The notes: generated by a model not told the origin, from the sequence alone. A stretch of 64,000 bases of DNA from JBBQUN01 sp963698395 (GCA_963698395.1 CAVOQQ010000008.1:1178001-1242000), one strand, 5' to 3'. Counted from the first letter of the stretch, positions 1 through 9,471 are shown. Numbers and translations: made by a program.

Positions 1-510
1 ATCGGAGGTGATGAACAGCTGATGGAACGATGGCATCACGCTGGCGGCCTGGGTGCCCAGGTCGCTGGGGTCGATCGGGACGTCACGCCAGGCGATGACG
101 GTGAGACCCTCGCTGACGGCGATCTTCTCGATGAAGGTTCGGGCGGCGGCGGCGCGGGCTGGGTCGGCGGGGAGGAAGGCGATGCCGGTGGCGTACTCAC
201 CCACGGGTGGGAGTCCCGGGACGAGATCGCGGTAGAGCCGATCGGGGATCTGCAGCATGACACCGGCACCGTCGCCGGTGTTGGGCTCGGCGTTGGTGGC
301 GCCGCGATGCTGCATGCATCGGAGCGAGTACAGCCCGCGTTCCAAGATGTCGTGACTGGCTCGACCGTGGAGGTCGGCGACGAACGAGACACCGCAGGCG
401 TCATGTTCGAATCGTGGGTCGTAGAGACCCTGTGCGGCAGGCAAGCCCGGTGGGTTGAGGTGGGCTGTCGCTGCCGGAAGCGCAGTGACAGCAGGAAGCG
501 CGTGCTCCAT
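1..510 (-). CDS. gltB: Glutamate synthase large subunit, N-terminal part (cut by window edge)
   Basis: This is the first 170 codons of the large subunit of glutamate synthase (GOGAT), which transfers the glutamine amide to 2-oxoglutarate to make two glutamates. The ATG lies at 508-510 on the minus strand and the gene runs off the left edge. The reading frame gives the class-II glutamine amidotransferase start: FEHDACGVSFVADLHG, then a CMQHRGATNAEPNTGDGAG block. Cys39 would be the N-terminal nucleophile after removal of a propeptide of about 38 residues, as in other GltB proteins. Identification is firm from these motifs. The rest of the amidotransferase, FMN and 3Fe-4S domains lie outside the window. 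The gene is divergent from the aminopeptidase gene at 713. Confidence 0.93.
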   Translation of the reverse strand, partial: MEHALPAVTALPAATAHLNPPGLPAAQGLYDPRFEHDACGVSFVADLHGRASHDILERGLYSLRCMQHRGATNAEPNTGDGAGVMLQIPDRLYRDLVPGLPPVGEYATGIAFLPADPARAAAARTFIEKIAVSEGLTVIAWRDVPIDPSDLGTQAASVMPSFHQLFITSD

Positions 511-590
511 TGAATTCTCCCGGTTCTGAGTGGCGATCGCTACGGCAGGGACGGCGTTGGCCCAGCCAGGAGGCTGCTAGACCATATCGT

Positions 591-603
591 GAATGCGGCA
601 TTC
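591..603. promoter_or_regulatory. 13-nt perfect palindrome in gltB/apeB divergent region
   Basis: GAATGCGGCATTC is a 6-bp inverted repeat around one central base. It lies in the 202-base gap between the divergent starts of gltB (510, minus) and the aminopeptidase (713, plus). Its position, about 80 bases upstream of gltB, would suit an operator, but I cannot assign a regulator and a chance occurrence is possible. Nothing else stands out in this gap. Confidence 0.25.
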
Positions 604-712
604 TTCCGTAATCAGTCATCGCTGCCACCGATCGCGCTGGTGAGCGCGACCGGATCGGCAGATGACCCACCCGGCACCGCCGAAGCCGGGACGGGCGGCT
701 AACGTCGCGCCA

Positions 713-2080
713 ATGACTGTCGAGCCAGCATCTGTCGAGCCAACGACTTCCTCTGCATCCGCCGCCGGACCTGCCGCCGATTCACCGCTCGGGCGGATGA
801 TGAGCGGCATCGATGCCTCGCCCACTCCGTACCATGCCGTGGCCGAAGTCGGGAGCCGCCTGACCGCCGGCGGGTTCAGCGAACAAGCGCTCGATGCCCG
901 CTTCGCCTCGGGCGCCGGCCAGTTCTTCGTACGTCGCGGTGGCGCGCTCATCGCCTGGATCCAGCCCGAGGGTCCGATCGAAGGCTTCACCCTGGTCGGT
1001 GCGCATTCCGACTCGCCGAATCTGCGAGTCAAGCAACAAGCCGAACTGTCGGTGGCCGGGTGGGCTCAGCTCGGCGTCGAGGTCTACGGGGGCGTGCTGC
1101 TCAACAGCTGGCTCGATCGCGATCTCGGACTCGCCGGACGGCTCCAGGTCCGTACCGACACCGGTGTCGAAACACGCCTCGTCACGGATCGAACCCCCGT
1201 TCTTCGGGTGCCTCAGCTCGCCATCCACCTCGATCGCGAGATCCGAGAGAGCGGGTTGCTCCTCAATCCGCAGACCCAGATGAATCCGCTGTGGGCCCTC
1301 GGCACCGACGAACCCGGCACGTTCGCTGCCTATCTTGCGTCGCTGGCCGAGGTCACACCCGAGCAGATCGTCGCGAGCGAGGTGATGGCGTTCGACACCC
1401 AACCCGCTGCGGTGGTGGGACGCGATCGTGATCTGCTCGCCTCGGCTCGGATCGACAACCAGTTCTCGTGCTTTGCGGCGATCGAAGGTCTGCTCGGTGT
1501 TGCCTCGAACCTCGGCGTCGGTGCCGAGCATCCCCGCCGAGTCCCGGTGTTCGTGATGTTCGACCACGAAGAGATCGGTTCGACGACGGCCACCGGTGCC
1601 GGTAGCCGAATGGTGGCGTCGATCCTCGAACGCATCAGCGCCGGTCATGACGCCGACCGTGTCGATTTCCTCGAGCAGCTGCAGCGCAGCATCGTGATCT
1701 CGGCCGACGGGGCCCATGCGACCCACCCGAACTATGCCGACAAGCACGATCAGCAGCATCTCATCGAGGTCAACGGGGGTGTCGTCGTCAAGCGAAACGC
1801 CAACCAGCGCTACGCCACCGATGCCGATTCCGAGTGGTTTATCCGGTCGGTCTGCGCGGACGCCGAGTTGCCGCTCCAGACCTACCATCATCGCAACGAC
1901 CTGCCCTGTGGCTCCACGATCGGCCCGACCACGGCCGCAGCACTCGGTGTGCGGACCATCGATCTCGGGGCGCCACAGCTGGCCATGCACAGCATCCGCG
2001 AGATGGCCGGCACCGACGACGTCGCACACCTCGCCGACACCCTGGCGGCGGCCTGGACGTCAGCGCTCCCCCTCGGCTGA
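713..2080 (+). CDS. apeB: M18 family aminopeptidase
   Basis: A 455-residue zinc aminopeptidase of the M18 (aspartyl aminopeptidase/ApeB) family, which removes N-terminal residues from peptides in the cytoplasm. Metal-site motifs appear in family order: AHSDSPNLRVK (around residue 97), RIDNQFSC, DHEEIGS (around 283-289), SADGAHATHPNYADKHD, CGSTIGP (around 398), and LGAPQLAMHSIRE near the C-terminus, whose His is the last zinc ligand. Length fits the family (about 420-480). I chose the ATG at 713 over an in-frame ATG at 662 because the extra 17 residues are Pro/Ala-rich and not family-like. Starts near 797 are also possible, since residues 1-25 look like a low-complexity tail. It is a single gene, followed by a 268-base gap. 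Confidence 0.92.
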   Translation: MTVEPASVEPTTSSASAAGPAADSPLGRMMSGIDASPTPYHAVAEVGSRLTAGGFSEQALDARFASGAGQFFVRRGGALIAWIQPEGPIEGFTLVGAHSDSPNLRVKQQAELSVAGWAQLGVEVYGGVLLNSWLDRDLGLAGRLQVRTDTGVETRLVTDRTPVLRVPQLAIHLDREIRESGLLLNPQTQMNPLWALGTDEPGTFAAYLASLAEVTPEQIVASEVMAFDTQPAAVVGRDRDLLASARIDNQFSCFAAIEGLLGVASNLGVGAEHPRRVPVFVMFDHEEIGSTTATGAGSRMVASILERISAGHDADRVDFLEQLQRSIVISADGAHATHPNYADKHDQQHLIEVNGGVVVKRNANQRYATDADSEWFIRSVCADAELPLQTYHHRNDLPCGSTIGPTTAAALGVRTIDLGAPQLAMHSIREMAGTDDVAHLADTLAAAWTSALPLG

Positions 2081-2174
2081 CTCGACTGCACCGACGTGCA
2101 GGGAGTGCCGGTTCGACCACGTCCGCGCGCGATCCCGACGCCATCGGTGGGTGAGCTGCCCCGGTCGGTGAGGC

Positions 2175-2204
2175 TTTGCCAGATTGTTTCGACAATGTGG
2201 CAAA
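2175..2204. terminator. UUCG-capped hairpin between apeB and hppA
   Basis: TTTGCCA (2175-2181) pairs with TGGCAAA (2198-2204) and ATTGT (2183-2187) with ACAAT (2192-2196). There is one G-G mismatch and a TTCG tetraloop. It sits 95 bases after the aminopeptidase stop and 145 before the hppA start. There is no following T-run, so it may be a non-canonical terminator or a regulatory stem in the hppA leader. Because it is nearly palindromic at the DNA level, it could also be a protein-binding operator. Confidence 0.5.
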
Positions 2205-2348
2205 CGGCTCTTCGCATTGTTGCTGCCCGCTGCGCGCCCCACTACGTTTGCTCGGTCTGTCCGGTGCCGCGACTCGTCGTGGCCCGCCGGCAGCACCGTT
2301 CATGGCGAACGCCGCCGTGTTCGACAAATCTCTGTGGAGGAGAGTCGC

Positions 2349-4444
2349 GTGGAAATCATCCCGTATCTCGCCTTGGTGTCTGCTGTCGCAGCACTGGGGC
2401 TCGCCGTGTTCTTCTATGGCGATGTGAAGAAGGCCAGCCCCGGCGACGAGCGCATGGTCTTCCTGATGACCGAGATCCAGAAGGGGGCCAAGGCCTTCCT
2501 GCAAGCAGGAGTACACCTGGGTCGCCGGCTTCGGCGTCCTCATGGCCGTCCTGCTCGCCGTCGTCATCGCACCGCTGGCCGCCGTCACCTACCTGTTCGG
2601 CGCGATCCTCTCGGCCTCGGCCGGTTACGCCGGCATGACCGTGGCCACGATGGCCAACGCTCGCACCACCGAGGCGGCCAAGGAAGGCCCGGGCAAGGCA
2701 CTTGCCCATCGCCTTCCGCGGCGGAGCCGTCATGGGCTTCTCGGTCGCCGGTCTCGCCCTCGGCGGTCTGATGATCGTCTACATCGTGTTCGTCACACTG
2801 CTCGAGGTCGACGAGGCGTTCGAGATCGTCACGGCCTACGGCCTCGGCGCTTCGACCATCGCCCTGTTCTCCCGTGTCGGTGGCGGTATCTACACCAAGG
2901 CCGCCGACGTCGGCGCCGACCTCGTCGGCAAGGTCGAAGCGGGCATCCCCGAAGACGATCCTCGTAACCCCGCCACCATCGCCGACAACGTCGGTGACAA
3001 CGTCGGCGACGTGGCCGGCATGGGTGCCGACCTCTTCGAGTCCTACGTCGGATCGATCATCGCCCCCATCTCCCTCACGGCCTTCGCCGTCGGTCTCGTG
3101 GCCTCAGACGCCACCGACGCCAACGAGCTGCCGCTGCTGATGTTCCCCATGATCGTCGCCTTCATCGGCATGATCGGCTCGATCATCGGTTCGTTCTTCG
3201 TCAAGGGTGGTGCGTCCACCGACTCACACGCCCTCAGCAAGGCACTCCACATGGGCACCAACGTGGCCATGGGCATCACCGTGGTCGGCGTGGTCGCCAG
3301 CTCCTACTGGCTGTTCGGCGACGACGAGATCTTCGACAACCCGCTCGGCCTGGCCATCTCGGTCATCGGTGGCCTCATGATCGGTTGGGCCCTCGGCAAG
3401 ACCGCCGAGTACTACACCTCCGATCACTACGGTCCGGTCAAGAAGATCGCCCAGCAGACCGAGACCGGTCCGGCCACCACGATCCTCGGTGGCATCTCCG
3501 CCGGCATGGTGTCGGTCGCCGCTTCGGTGAGCCTGATCCTCGTCGGGGTGCTCGTGGCCTATTGGGGCGGCGAGCTCACCTTCGGTGAGACCGCCAACAA
3601 CTTCGGTGGCCTCTACGGCATCGCCGTGGCCGCCATCGGCATGCTCGCCACCACCGGTGTCGTCGTGTCGGTCGATGCCTACGGTCCGATCGCCGACAAC
3701 GCCGGCGGTATCGCCGAGATGGCCGAACTCGATCCGTCGGTGCGTGAAGTCACCGATGCCCTCGACTCGCTCGGCAACACCACCGCCGCCGTGGCCAAGG
3801 GCTTCGCCGTCGGTTCTGCCGCCCTCACCGCCCTGGCGCTGTTCAAGAGCTTCGAGTTCGCCATCGCCGATGCCGGCGGCAGCGTCAACCTCAACATCGG
3901 TTCGGTCGACGTCTTCGTCGGTCTCTTCATCGGTGCGGCACTCCCGTTCCTCTTCGCTGCGCTGACGATCGATGCCGTCGGTCGTGCCGCCCAGGAGATG
4001 ATCGAAGAAGTCCGTCGCCAGTTCCGTGAGATTCCGGGGCTGCGTGAAGGCAAGCCCGGCGTCATCCCCGACTCCGCCCGATGCGTCGCCATCTCGACCA
4101 AGGCCTCGCTGAAGGAGATGGTCATCCCCGGCGCCCTCGCCGTGGTCGTGCCGCTGGTCGTCGGCTTCGTCGACGTCGACGCCCTCGGCGGCCTGCTCGC
4201 CGGTGCGCTCGTCACCGGCTTCGCCCTCGCCATCTTCATGGCCAACGCCGGTGGTGCATGGGACAACGCCAAGAAGTACATCGAAGCCGGCGCCCACGGT
4301 GGCAAGGGCTCGGAGTCGCACAAGGCGGCCGTCGTCGGCGACACCGTCGGTGACCCGTTCAAGGACACCTCCGGCCCGGCCATGAACATCCTGATCAAGG
4401 TCATGACGATCGTCAGCCTGGTGTTCGCCAGCGCCTTCGTCTGA
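2349..4444 (+). CDS. hppA: K+-dependent membrane pyrophosphatase, two frameshifts
   Basis: Membrane pyrophosphatase that couples PPi hydrolysis to H+ (or Na+) export. Reading through two frame changes gives about 697 residues, the normal length. Signatures are GGGIYTKAADVGADLVGKVE, DNVGDNVGDVAGMGADLFES and the C-terminal GDTVGDPFKDTSGP, with about 16 membrane helices. The segment GNTTAA carries Ala where K+-independent enzymes have Lys, so the K+-dependent type is expected. GTG start at 2349 follows a strong GGAGGAGA ribosome site. The frame changes at 2499-2505 (TTC CTG C AAG) and 2701-2704 (GCA C TTG CCC) each look like a single extra base. All downstream sequence is perfectly conserved, so error in the sequence is more likely than decay. 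H+ versus Na+ specificity cannot be settled from the sequence alone. Confidence 0.93.
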
Positions 4445-4550
4445 GTTGCTTCGAGGCTGCTCTGCAGCCTCCGGCTTCGCCGATCCGGGCACAACGCTCG
4501 GTGGCATGCTCCCTCCGGTGCGCATGCGAAACCCGCTTACTGACCAAGTG

Positions 4551-4590
4551 CCCCAGCGATCGAAATGATCGCTGGGGCCCTCGTCGTTTT
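4551..4590 (+). terminator. Intrinsic terminator after hppA
   Basis: CCCCAGCGATC (4551-4561) and GATCGCTGGGG (4567-4577) form a perfect 11-bp stem with a GAAAT loop, followed by CCCTCGTCGTTTT. It lies 107 bases after the hppA stop and 18 before the EVE gene start, so it separates the two transcripts or attenuates entry into the EVE gene. Confidence 0.8.
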
Positions 4591-4607
4591 CGGCTAGGGT
4601 CGCTCCC

Positions 4608-5090
4608 ATGAGCACGCCCCGCCACTGGCTCGTCAAGAGTGAGCCCGATGCCTTCTCGATCGACGACCTGCAGTCTGCAATGACCGAGCCGTGGGACGGC
4701 ATCCGGAACTTTCAGGCCAGAAACATGATGCGCGACGACATGGCGGTCGGTGATCGCGTGCTCTTCTATCACTCCAACGCCAAGCCTCCGGGCGTCGTCG
4801 GTCTGGCCGAGGTGGCGAGCGAGCCCTACCCCGATCCCACGGCGTTCGATCCGGCGTCGAAGTATCACGATCCGAAGTCGAACCCTCACGATCCGCGCTG
4901 GATTCTCGTCGACCTGCGGTACGTGGCGCACCTCCCCCGGCTCGTGTCGCTGGAGGAGCTCAAGCAGCAGCCAGAGCTCGAAGGCATGGCCCTGCTGGCG
5001 AAGGGGCAGCGGCTCTCGATCATGCCGGTCGACCAGGCTCACTACGATGCCATCGTCGCCCTCGCCTCGGAGGAACCGTCGACCTCCTGA
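4608..5090 (+). CDS. EVE domain-containing protein
   Basis: A 160-residue single-domain EVE (PUA-like fold) protein. It begins with the family hallmark HWLVKSEPDAFSIDDL, followed by WDGIRNFQARNMMRDDMAVGD and VLFYHSNAKPPGVVGLAEV. EVE domains read modified bases in DNA or RNA. Stand-alone bacterial copies are widespread and their ligand is usually unknown. Full length, ATG start, no operon partner: a terminator lies just upstream and the next gene starts 76 bases downstream. There is no restriction endonuclease partner nearby, so a modification-dependent restriction role is not supported here. Confidence 0.9.
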   Translation: MSTPRHWLVKSEPDAFSIDDLQSAMTEPWDGIRNFQARNMMRDDMAVGDRVLFYHSNAKPPGVVGLAEVASEPYPDPTAFDPASKYHDPKSNPHDPRWILVDLRYVAHLPRLVSLEELKQQPELEGMALLAKGQRLSIMPVDQAHYDAIVALASEEPSTS

Positions 5091-5166
5091 GACGACGAGG
5101 TCCGTCCCCCCGTGGGGCCGAACCGGTTGTTGCATGACCCCGGCCGGTTCGTGCCACACTGTCGCC

Positions 5167-6080
5167 GTGCCCGTACAGAACCTCACCTCCACCGACGCGT
5201 TCGTCGTTGTCGACATTCCTGACGTTCCTGCCGCCGGCGTGGTCCGCTGTGCTCGCAAGATCCTCACGTCCAGCGCGACCGATCTGGCCCGTACCGCCAC
5301 CTACACCTTCGCCACCTTCGGCCATCAGGTGTCGGGTGCGTCCGCCGGCATCAACGCCGAGGGCGACGCGATCGGCCCGGCGAAGGCGGCCTTCGTCGAG
5401 GAGCTGACGCCCGCAGCCGCCGAAGGCCGCCTGCTGCTCAGCGCAGCCAAGGGCATGACCGACGACGACCTCGCTCCCCTGGTCGCCGCGGCCACCGAGG
5501 GCAAGCCCGTCATCTCCTCCGCCAAGGCCCACGCCGCCGGTGTCGTCGCCGCCACCACCTGGGCACTCGGCGGGATCGACGGCAAACGGGTCGCCCTCGA
5601 GGGTGCCGCCGATGCTCCCGAGGAACTCCTGGCGGCTCTGGCCGCCGCCGGGCGCCGAGATCGTCGAGGTCGACGGCGTCGACAAGAAGCCGTGGATGAT
5701 CTGGGGTGCCGACGTCGATGCCCTGCTCGCCGGTTCGAAGCTCGGCACGCTCACCCACCAGGGTGCGCCCATGGTCAAGGCCAAGGCGATGGTTCCCTGG
5801 GGCGCCATTCCGGTCACCACCAAGGCGTTTGCCATGCTTGCAGCGAGCCGGGGTCACCGTGGTGCCCGACTTCATCGCCAACGCCGGCAGTCTCCTTGCC
5901 GGTTTCGAAGAGGGCGACGATGCCACACTCGCCGGCTCGATCGCCGGTCAGGTCACCGCGGCGCTGGAGGCCACCGCCGGCCATGCCGATGGCACCTTCG
6001 TGGCTGCGTGTCTCGCTGCCGAGGCGAATCTCGCCTCGTGGACCGACACCAAGCTGTTCGGTCGTCCGCTCGCCGGTTGA
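5167..6080 (+). CDS. Glu/Leu/Phe/Val dehydrogenase-like protein, two frameshifts
   Basis: After repair of two single-base frame changes this reads as about 303 residues. The second half resembles the NAD(P)-binding lobe of amino-acid dehydrogenases. It has GKRVALEGAADAPEELLAAL as a Rossmann-type strand-turn-helix, then VDALLAGSKLGTLTHQGAPM, MVPWGAIPVTTKAFAMLQ and the near-diagnostic VTVVPDFIANAGSLL (usual form vvPDilaNAGG). The N-terminal lobe is shorter than in true glutamate dehydrogenases and lacks an obvious catalytic Lys motif, so substrate is uncertain. GTG start at 5167. Frame changes lie at 5650-5653 (GCCGGGCGCC) and 5837-5839 (ATGCTTGCAG), each one extra base. Clean coding on both sides favours sequence error over true decay. 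It is the last gene before a convergent gene 9 bases away. Confidence 0.6.
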
Positions 6081-6089
6081 GCGGCCACC

Positions 6090-8087
6090 TCAGCGAGGAT
6101 TGTGCCGTTCGTCGTAGGCGGCGCCATCGGCCACCGCAGCCGCCAGACCGGGAGCACCCGAGGTCTTGACGACGGCGGCGAACTCGGTGCGTTCCGCCGC
6201 GGTCAGTGCCCGACCGAGCAATCCGAAGCCGACGACGATCGTGTTGGCCTCGACTCGTGTCTTGGCGACGTGCTCGGCCGACTCCGAGAACAGGATGAGC
6301 ATCTGACCGCGGTCGAGGCCTCGGTCCAACTGTGCGAGCCAGTACCGTCGCCCCGGCTCGTCGGGTGCCCGATCGAGAATGCGACCGTAGGCAGCATCGA
6401 TGAACTCCCCGGCAGGGACGACTTCGCCCCGCTCGAACTCCGAGGCGATCGCGAAGGACGAGGCCACCACGTCGAGACTGACACCCCGACCGACTTCGTC
6501 GAACCAGTAGCGCAGGCCCGCCGGATCAGGATCTCGCTCGAAGAACCCGAGATACAGCCGTACGACCTGCAGACGTCGCTCCAGCCGTGCGTCGCCGGCG
6601 ATTCTCGACGCCTCGCTCCCCAGCGTCTCGCCGTTGCGCAGCCGCCGCCGCGGCCGCGGCGATCTCTTGTCGGGTCGGCTCGACGCCGAGGAGGTCTCGA
6701 ACCATCTGCTCGGCGGCGCGACTCGGCGCTCGCGAACGGGGGCAATTCGAGTGGGATCAGACGATCGTTCGGCGCCGGCCGATGCGCCGCTCGCACCGGC
6801 GGAGTTGACGGCGGCGACCGAGACCCGGTGGCTCGTACCGTTGGCGAGACCCGTGATCGTGAGCGACGCCGCCGTGCGTCGTCGCGCGTGCGCGATCTGC
6901 TTGGAGCCCGAGGTCACCGTGACTCGGTAGCCGGTCGCGGGCGCTCCGACACCGAGGGCCGGCCGCTCGAACGAGACATCGATGCGCCCATTGCCCGCTT
7001 CGGCCTCGACGGCCGTCGGTGCCGTGGGGGTTGCCGCCAACGACCAGCCCATGGTCTGCACCAGGCTCTGGAGTGCAGGGTCGATGGCATCGAATGATTC
7101 GCCCCGTCGCAGGTAGGGAGTCATCAGACCGAAACCCGAGGTGACCGAGTAGCGGAGCTCGTCGAGGTGGGAGACCGAACTCCCGCCACTCCACTCGGTG
7201 GGAGCATGCAGCTCGAGGGGTTCGATGCCGAGCGTGCGGAACCACAGGCGCGCGCCCCGCAAGCGGTTGCTCTCGGACGAGGTGATCGGCACCAGCTCGT
7301 CGTCGCAGCCGGCAGCCGACTCCGTGATGCATTCGGCGAAGAAGGCGTCATAGACGTAGCGGGGACTGTTCGTCCTCGGCCACTGCACGACGTCGTTGAC
7401 CAGCTGGGCCGAGCTGACGATCCCCAACCCGTGTCCGACCTCGTGCAGGACCACGGTGCTCAGATCGACCTGGGCATCATTCGCCGTGTCGTCCCCGATG
7501 TTCCACAGCGAGCCGTCGCCGCCGGCGGTCGAGTTCAGGTAGAGCGCCATCTCACTGTGATCGTCGCCGCATCCGGGCCCGTTGTGGTCGGTGTCGAGCA
7601 GCTCGTTGGCGAGCGCGAGGGGATAGCCGGTGTCGGCGAGCGGCAGCCGGGCATCGACCAGGAACTCCGTCGGCCCGGCAACGCCGAGCGACCCACTTCC
7701 CGACAGCGGTGTCCACACGAAGTCGACGGCAATGGTCGGTCCCGTGATGTCGAGCGCCGCCGACCATTGGACGAGCGCGGTGACGACATCGGCGATGACA
7801 TCGGCGGGCACGCCGGCGTCGTGACAGACCAGGAAGCTGCCGGCGGAGGTGGTGAGCGGATCGGCCGGCGCCAGTTGGAGCGCAGCACCGGCGGGCGTCG
7901 CCTCGTCGGGGGGAAGCACCTCGTCGACGGTCAGCGTCACACCTGGCAGGGCGTCGACCACCATCGCACCGGGAAGCCGCTCGATCGAGACGTCGGCGGA
8001 GGCGGCGGTGCCGGGGGTGGCCGACGACAGTCCGATGCCGGCGAGGAGCAGCGCGGCAGCGACGACGTGACGTCGCATCGGTCGCAT
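6090..8087 (-). CDS. Secreted zincin-type protease with FN3 and DUF4214 domains
   Basis: A 665-residue exported protein. Residues 1-28 form a signal peptide (MRPMRRHVVAAALLLAGIGL then Ala-rich). A metalloprotease-like region carries VVLHEVGHGLGIV around residues 210-222, followed by LMTPYLRRGESFDAIDPALQ and QTMGW, a pattern seen in secreted HExxHGLGF proteins. The third zinc ligand of the usual HExxHxxGxxH site is not evident. A fibronectin type III domain follows (about 355-440, PTAVEAEAGNGRIDVSFERP), then an Arg-rich linker. The C-terminus is a DUF4214 repeat (about 509-620: LYLGFFERDPDPAGLRYWF). The ATG at 8087 overlaps the stop of the upstream PLP-enzyme gene (TGATG), so the two are probably cotranscribed. 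Proteolysis of extracellular substrates is inference. Confidence 0.8.
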   Translation of the reverse strand: MRPMRRHVVAAALLLAGIGLSSATPGTAASADVSIERLPGAMVVDALPGVTLTVDEVLPPDEATPAGAALQLAPADPLTTSAGSFLVCHDAGVPADVIADVVTALVQWSAALDITGPTIAVDFVWTPLSGSGSLGVAGPTEFLVDARLPLADTGYPLALANELLDTDHNGPGCGDDHSEMALYLNSTAGGDGSLWNIGDDTANDAQVDLSTVVLHEVGHGLGIVSSAQLVNDVVQWPRTNSPRYVYDAFFAECITESAAGCDDELVPITSSESNRLRGARLWFRTLGIEPLELHAPTEWSGGSSVSHLDELRYSVTSGFGLMTPYLRRGESFDAIDPALQSLVQTMGWSLAATPTAPTAVEAEAGNGRIDVSFERPALGVGAPATGYRVTVTSGSKQIAHARRRTAASLTITGLANGTSHRVSVAAVNSAGASGASAGAERSSDPTRIAPVRERRVAPPSRWFETSSASSRPDKRSPRPRRRLRNGETLGSEASRIAGDARLERRLQVVRLYLGFFERDPDPAGLRYWFDEVGRGVSLDVVASSFAIASEFERGEVVPAGEFIDAAYGRILDRAPDEPGRRYWLAQLDRGLDRGQMLILFSESAEHVAKTRVEANTIVVGFGLLGRALTAAERTEFAAVVKTSGAPGLAAAVADGAAYDERHNPR

Positions 8088-9374
8088 CAATGGTCTCCGT
8101 CACGACGACGACCGGACAGCACGACTGCCGCGGGTCCGTCGGGCCTGCCGGTTGCCGGGTTCCTCCGTTCTCGATCGGCCAGGAGTCCGGCGAGCCCGGC
8201 GGCACCGGTTTCATCGGGCGGTGTGACCTCGAGTTCGGCGTCGGCCATGGCCGCCTCGACCCGCCGAGCGGCGTCGACGAAGTGGTCTTCCGAAGCCAGC
8301 ACCGGCCAGCCGCCGGTGCGTAGTTGGTGCCGAAGCACCGTCTTCCAGTCGTAGGTCACGTCGTCGAGAATGCCCGACGCCACGCTGGCCGGGTGCCCAG
8401 GCCAGGGCACCATCGCATCGTCGGACGTGGCGATCAACGGGGCGAACAGCCCGTCGTTGGCTGCTGGAAACAAAGCGTCGGCGAGGGCGCGATCGGTGGC
8501 GGGCACCTCGGTCGAGGCCGGCAACGGCGGCGAGCACCGGGCGTAACCGCTGCCACGTGGCGACATAGGGGTGGGCCGTTTCAGGCTGCACGGGATGCAG
8601 GCGGGGCAGTTGCACGGTCTTGTCGGACCGGGTGAGTCCGTCGAGCGTCGCCGTGGCGAACGCGCCCCCGCCGATCTGGATGTAGAGGTCGGTCGGCATC
8701 ACGCCGGCGTCATGCCATTGATCGGCCAATTCGAGTCCGAGCGTTCGGCCACCGTCGATCACGCCGGGGCAGATCGGTCCCTGCACGGTGAATGGCCGCG
8801 CCCCCGATCCCAGCGCATCGTCGAGTCGGCTCAGGCACGGATCGCCGAGCTGGCCCGGGGTGCGTTCACAGACCTGCACGTTGGCGCCCAGACGGTCGAG
8901 TTCGGACAGCACGACCGGATTGGCGTCGGTCGGGACGAACACCAGGAGTTCGCGATCGACCGCTCGCGCGATCACGGCGGCACCCATGGCGGCGTTGCCA
9001 CACGAGGCAATGGCGAGCGGGCGATCGGCGCCTGATGGCTCGCCGTACTCGTCGATCGCGATCTGCAGCAGCAGGCCGAACAGGTGTCGGGCCTTGTGCG
9101 ACCCACCGACGTTGTCGGTCTCGATCTTGGCCCAGACGGTCTCGCCTTCGACGAGACCGTCGAGGGAAATCATGGGCGTGGTGCGAAAGCCGGTGCCGGC
9201 AACGGGGGCGAGCCGTTGATCGAGTTGGTCGACCAAGTCGACATAGGACCGGTCGTCGAGCCCGGCATCGAGCGCCTGCCGATAGGTGTCGAGCGAATGC
9301 CGGTAGAGGATGAAGGGCGACGCGTGATCCCTGGTCACCTTGTCGCTCCGCACCGCCGCTGTAGAGTCAGACAC
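8087..9374 (-). CDS. PLP-dependent fold-type II enzyme (threonine synthase/dehydratase-like), frameshifted
   Basis: About 428 residues after one frame change. Features of fold-type II pyridoxal-phosphate enzymes are present: GGSHKARHLFGLLL (around residue 90, the Lys that binds PLP), SCGNAAMGAAVIAR (phosphate-binding Asn loop), and IQIGGGAFATATLDG as the glycine-rich PLP phosphate loop. Threonine synthase, serine/threonine dehydratase or a related lyase are all possible, and the sequence does not decide between them. GTG start at 9374. The frame changes near 8519-8530, inside the minus-strand GCCGCCGTTGCCGG, and both sides stay family-like (LRPVLAA then PASTEVPATDRALADALF). One extra base explains it, so sequence error is likely. 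The 3' end overlaps the start of the secreted protease gene. Confidence 0.75.
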
Positions 9375-9471
9375 GTCGAATCCTCCGACCAGAGGCTATC
9401 GGCAGAGATCAGACACAGAGATCGAAAGAAGTCGGCGCGTCACCAGCGCTCGACGAGGGGTGATCCGGGCG

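Noticed and set aside
22..513. Plus-strand 163-codon open frame over the gltB start
   Set aside because: Gly/Asp/Val-rich shadow with no family likeness; the minus strand encodes clear GltB motifs.
782..2029. 415-codon antisense frame opposite the M18 aminopeptidase
   Set aside because: Composition is typical of the mirror frame in high-GC genes; the plus strand carries all metal-site motifs.
3224..4702. 492-codon antisense frame opposite hppA
   Set aside because: Asp/Gly/His-rich shadow without any recognisable motif; it runs through the terminator hairpin.
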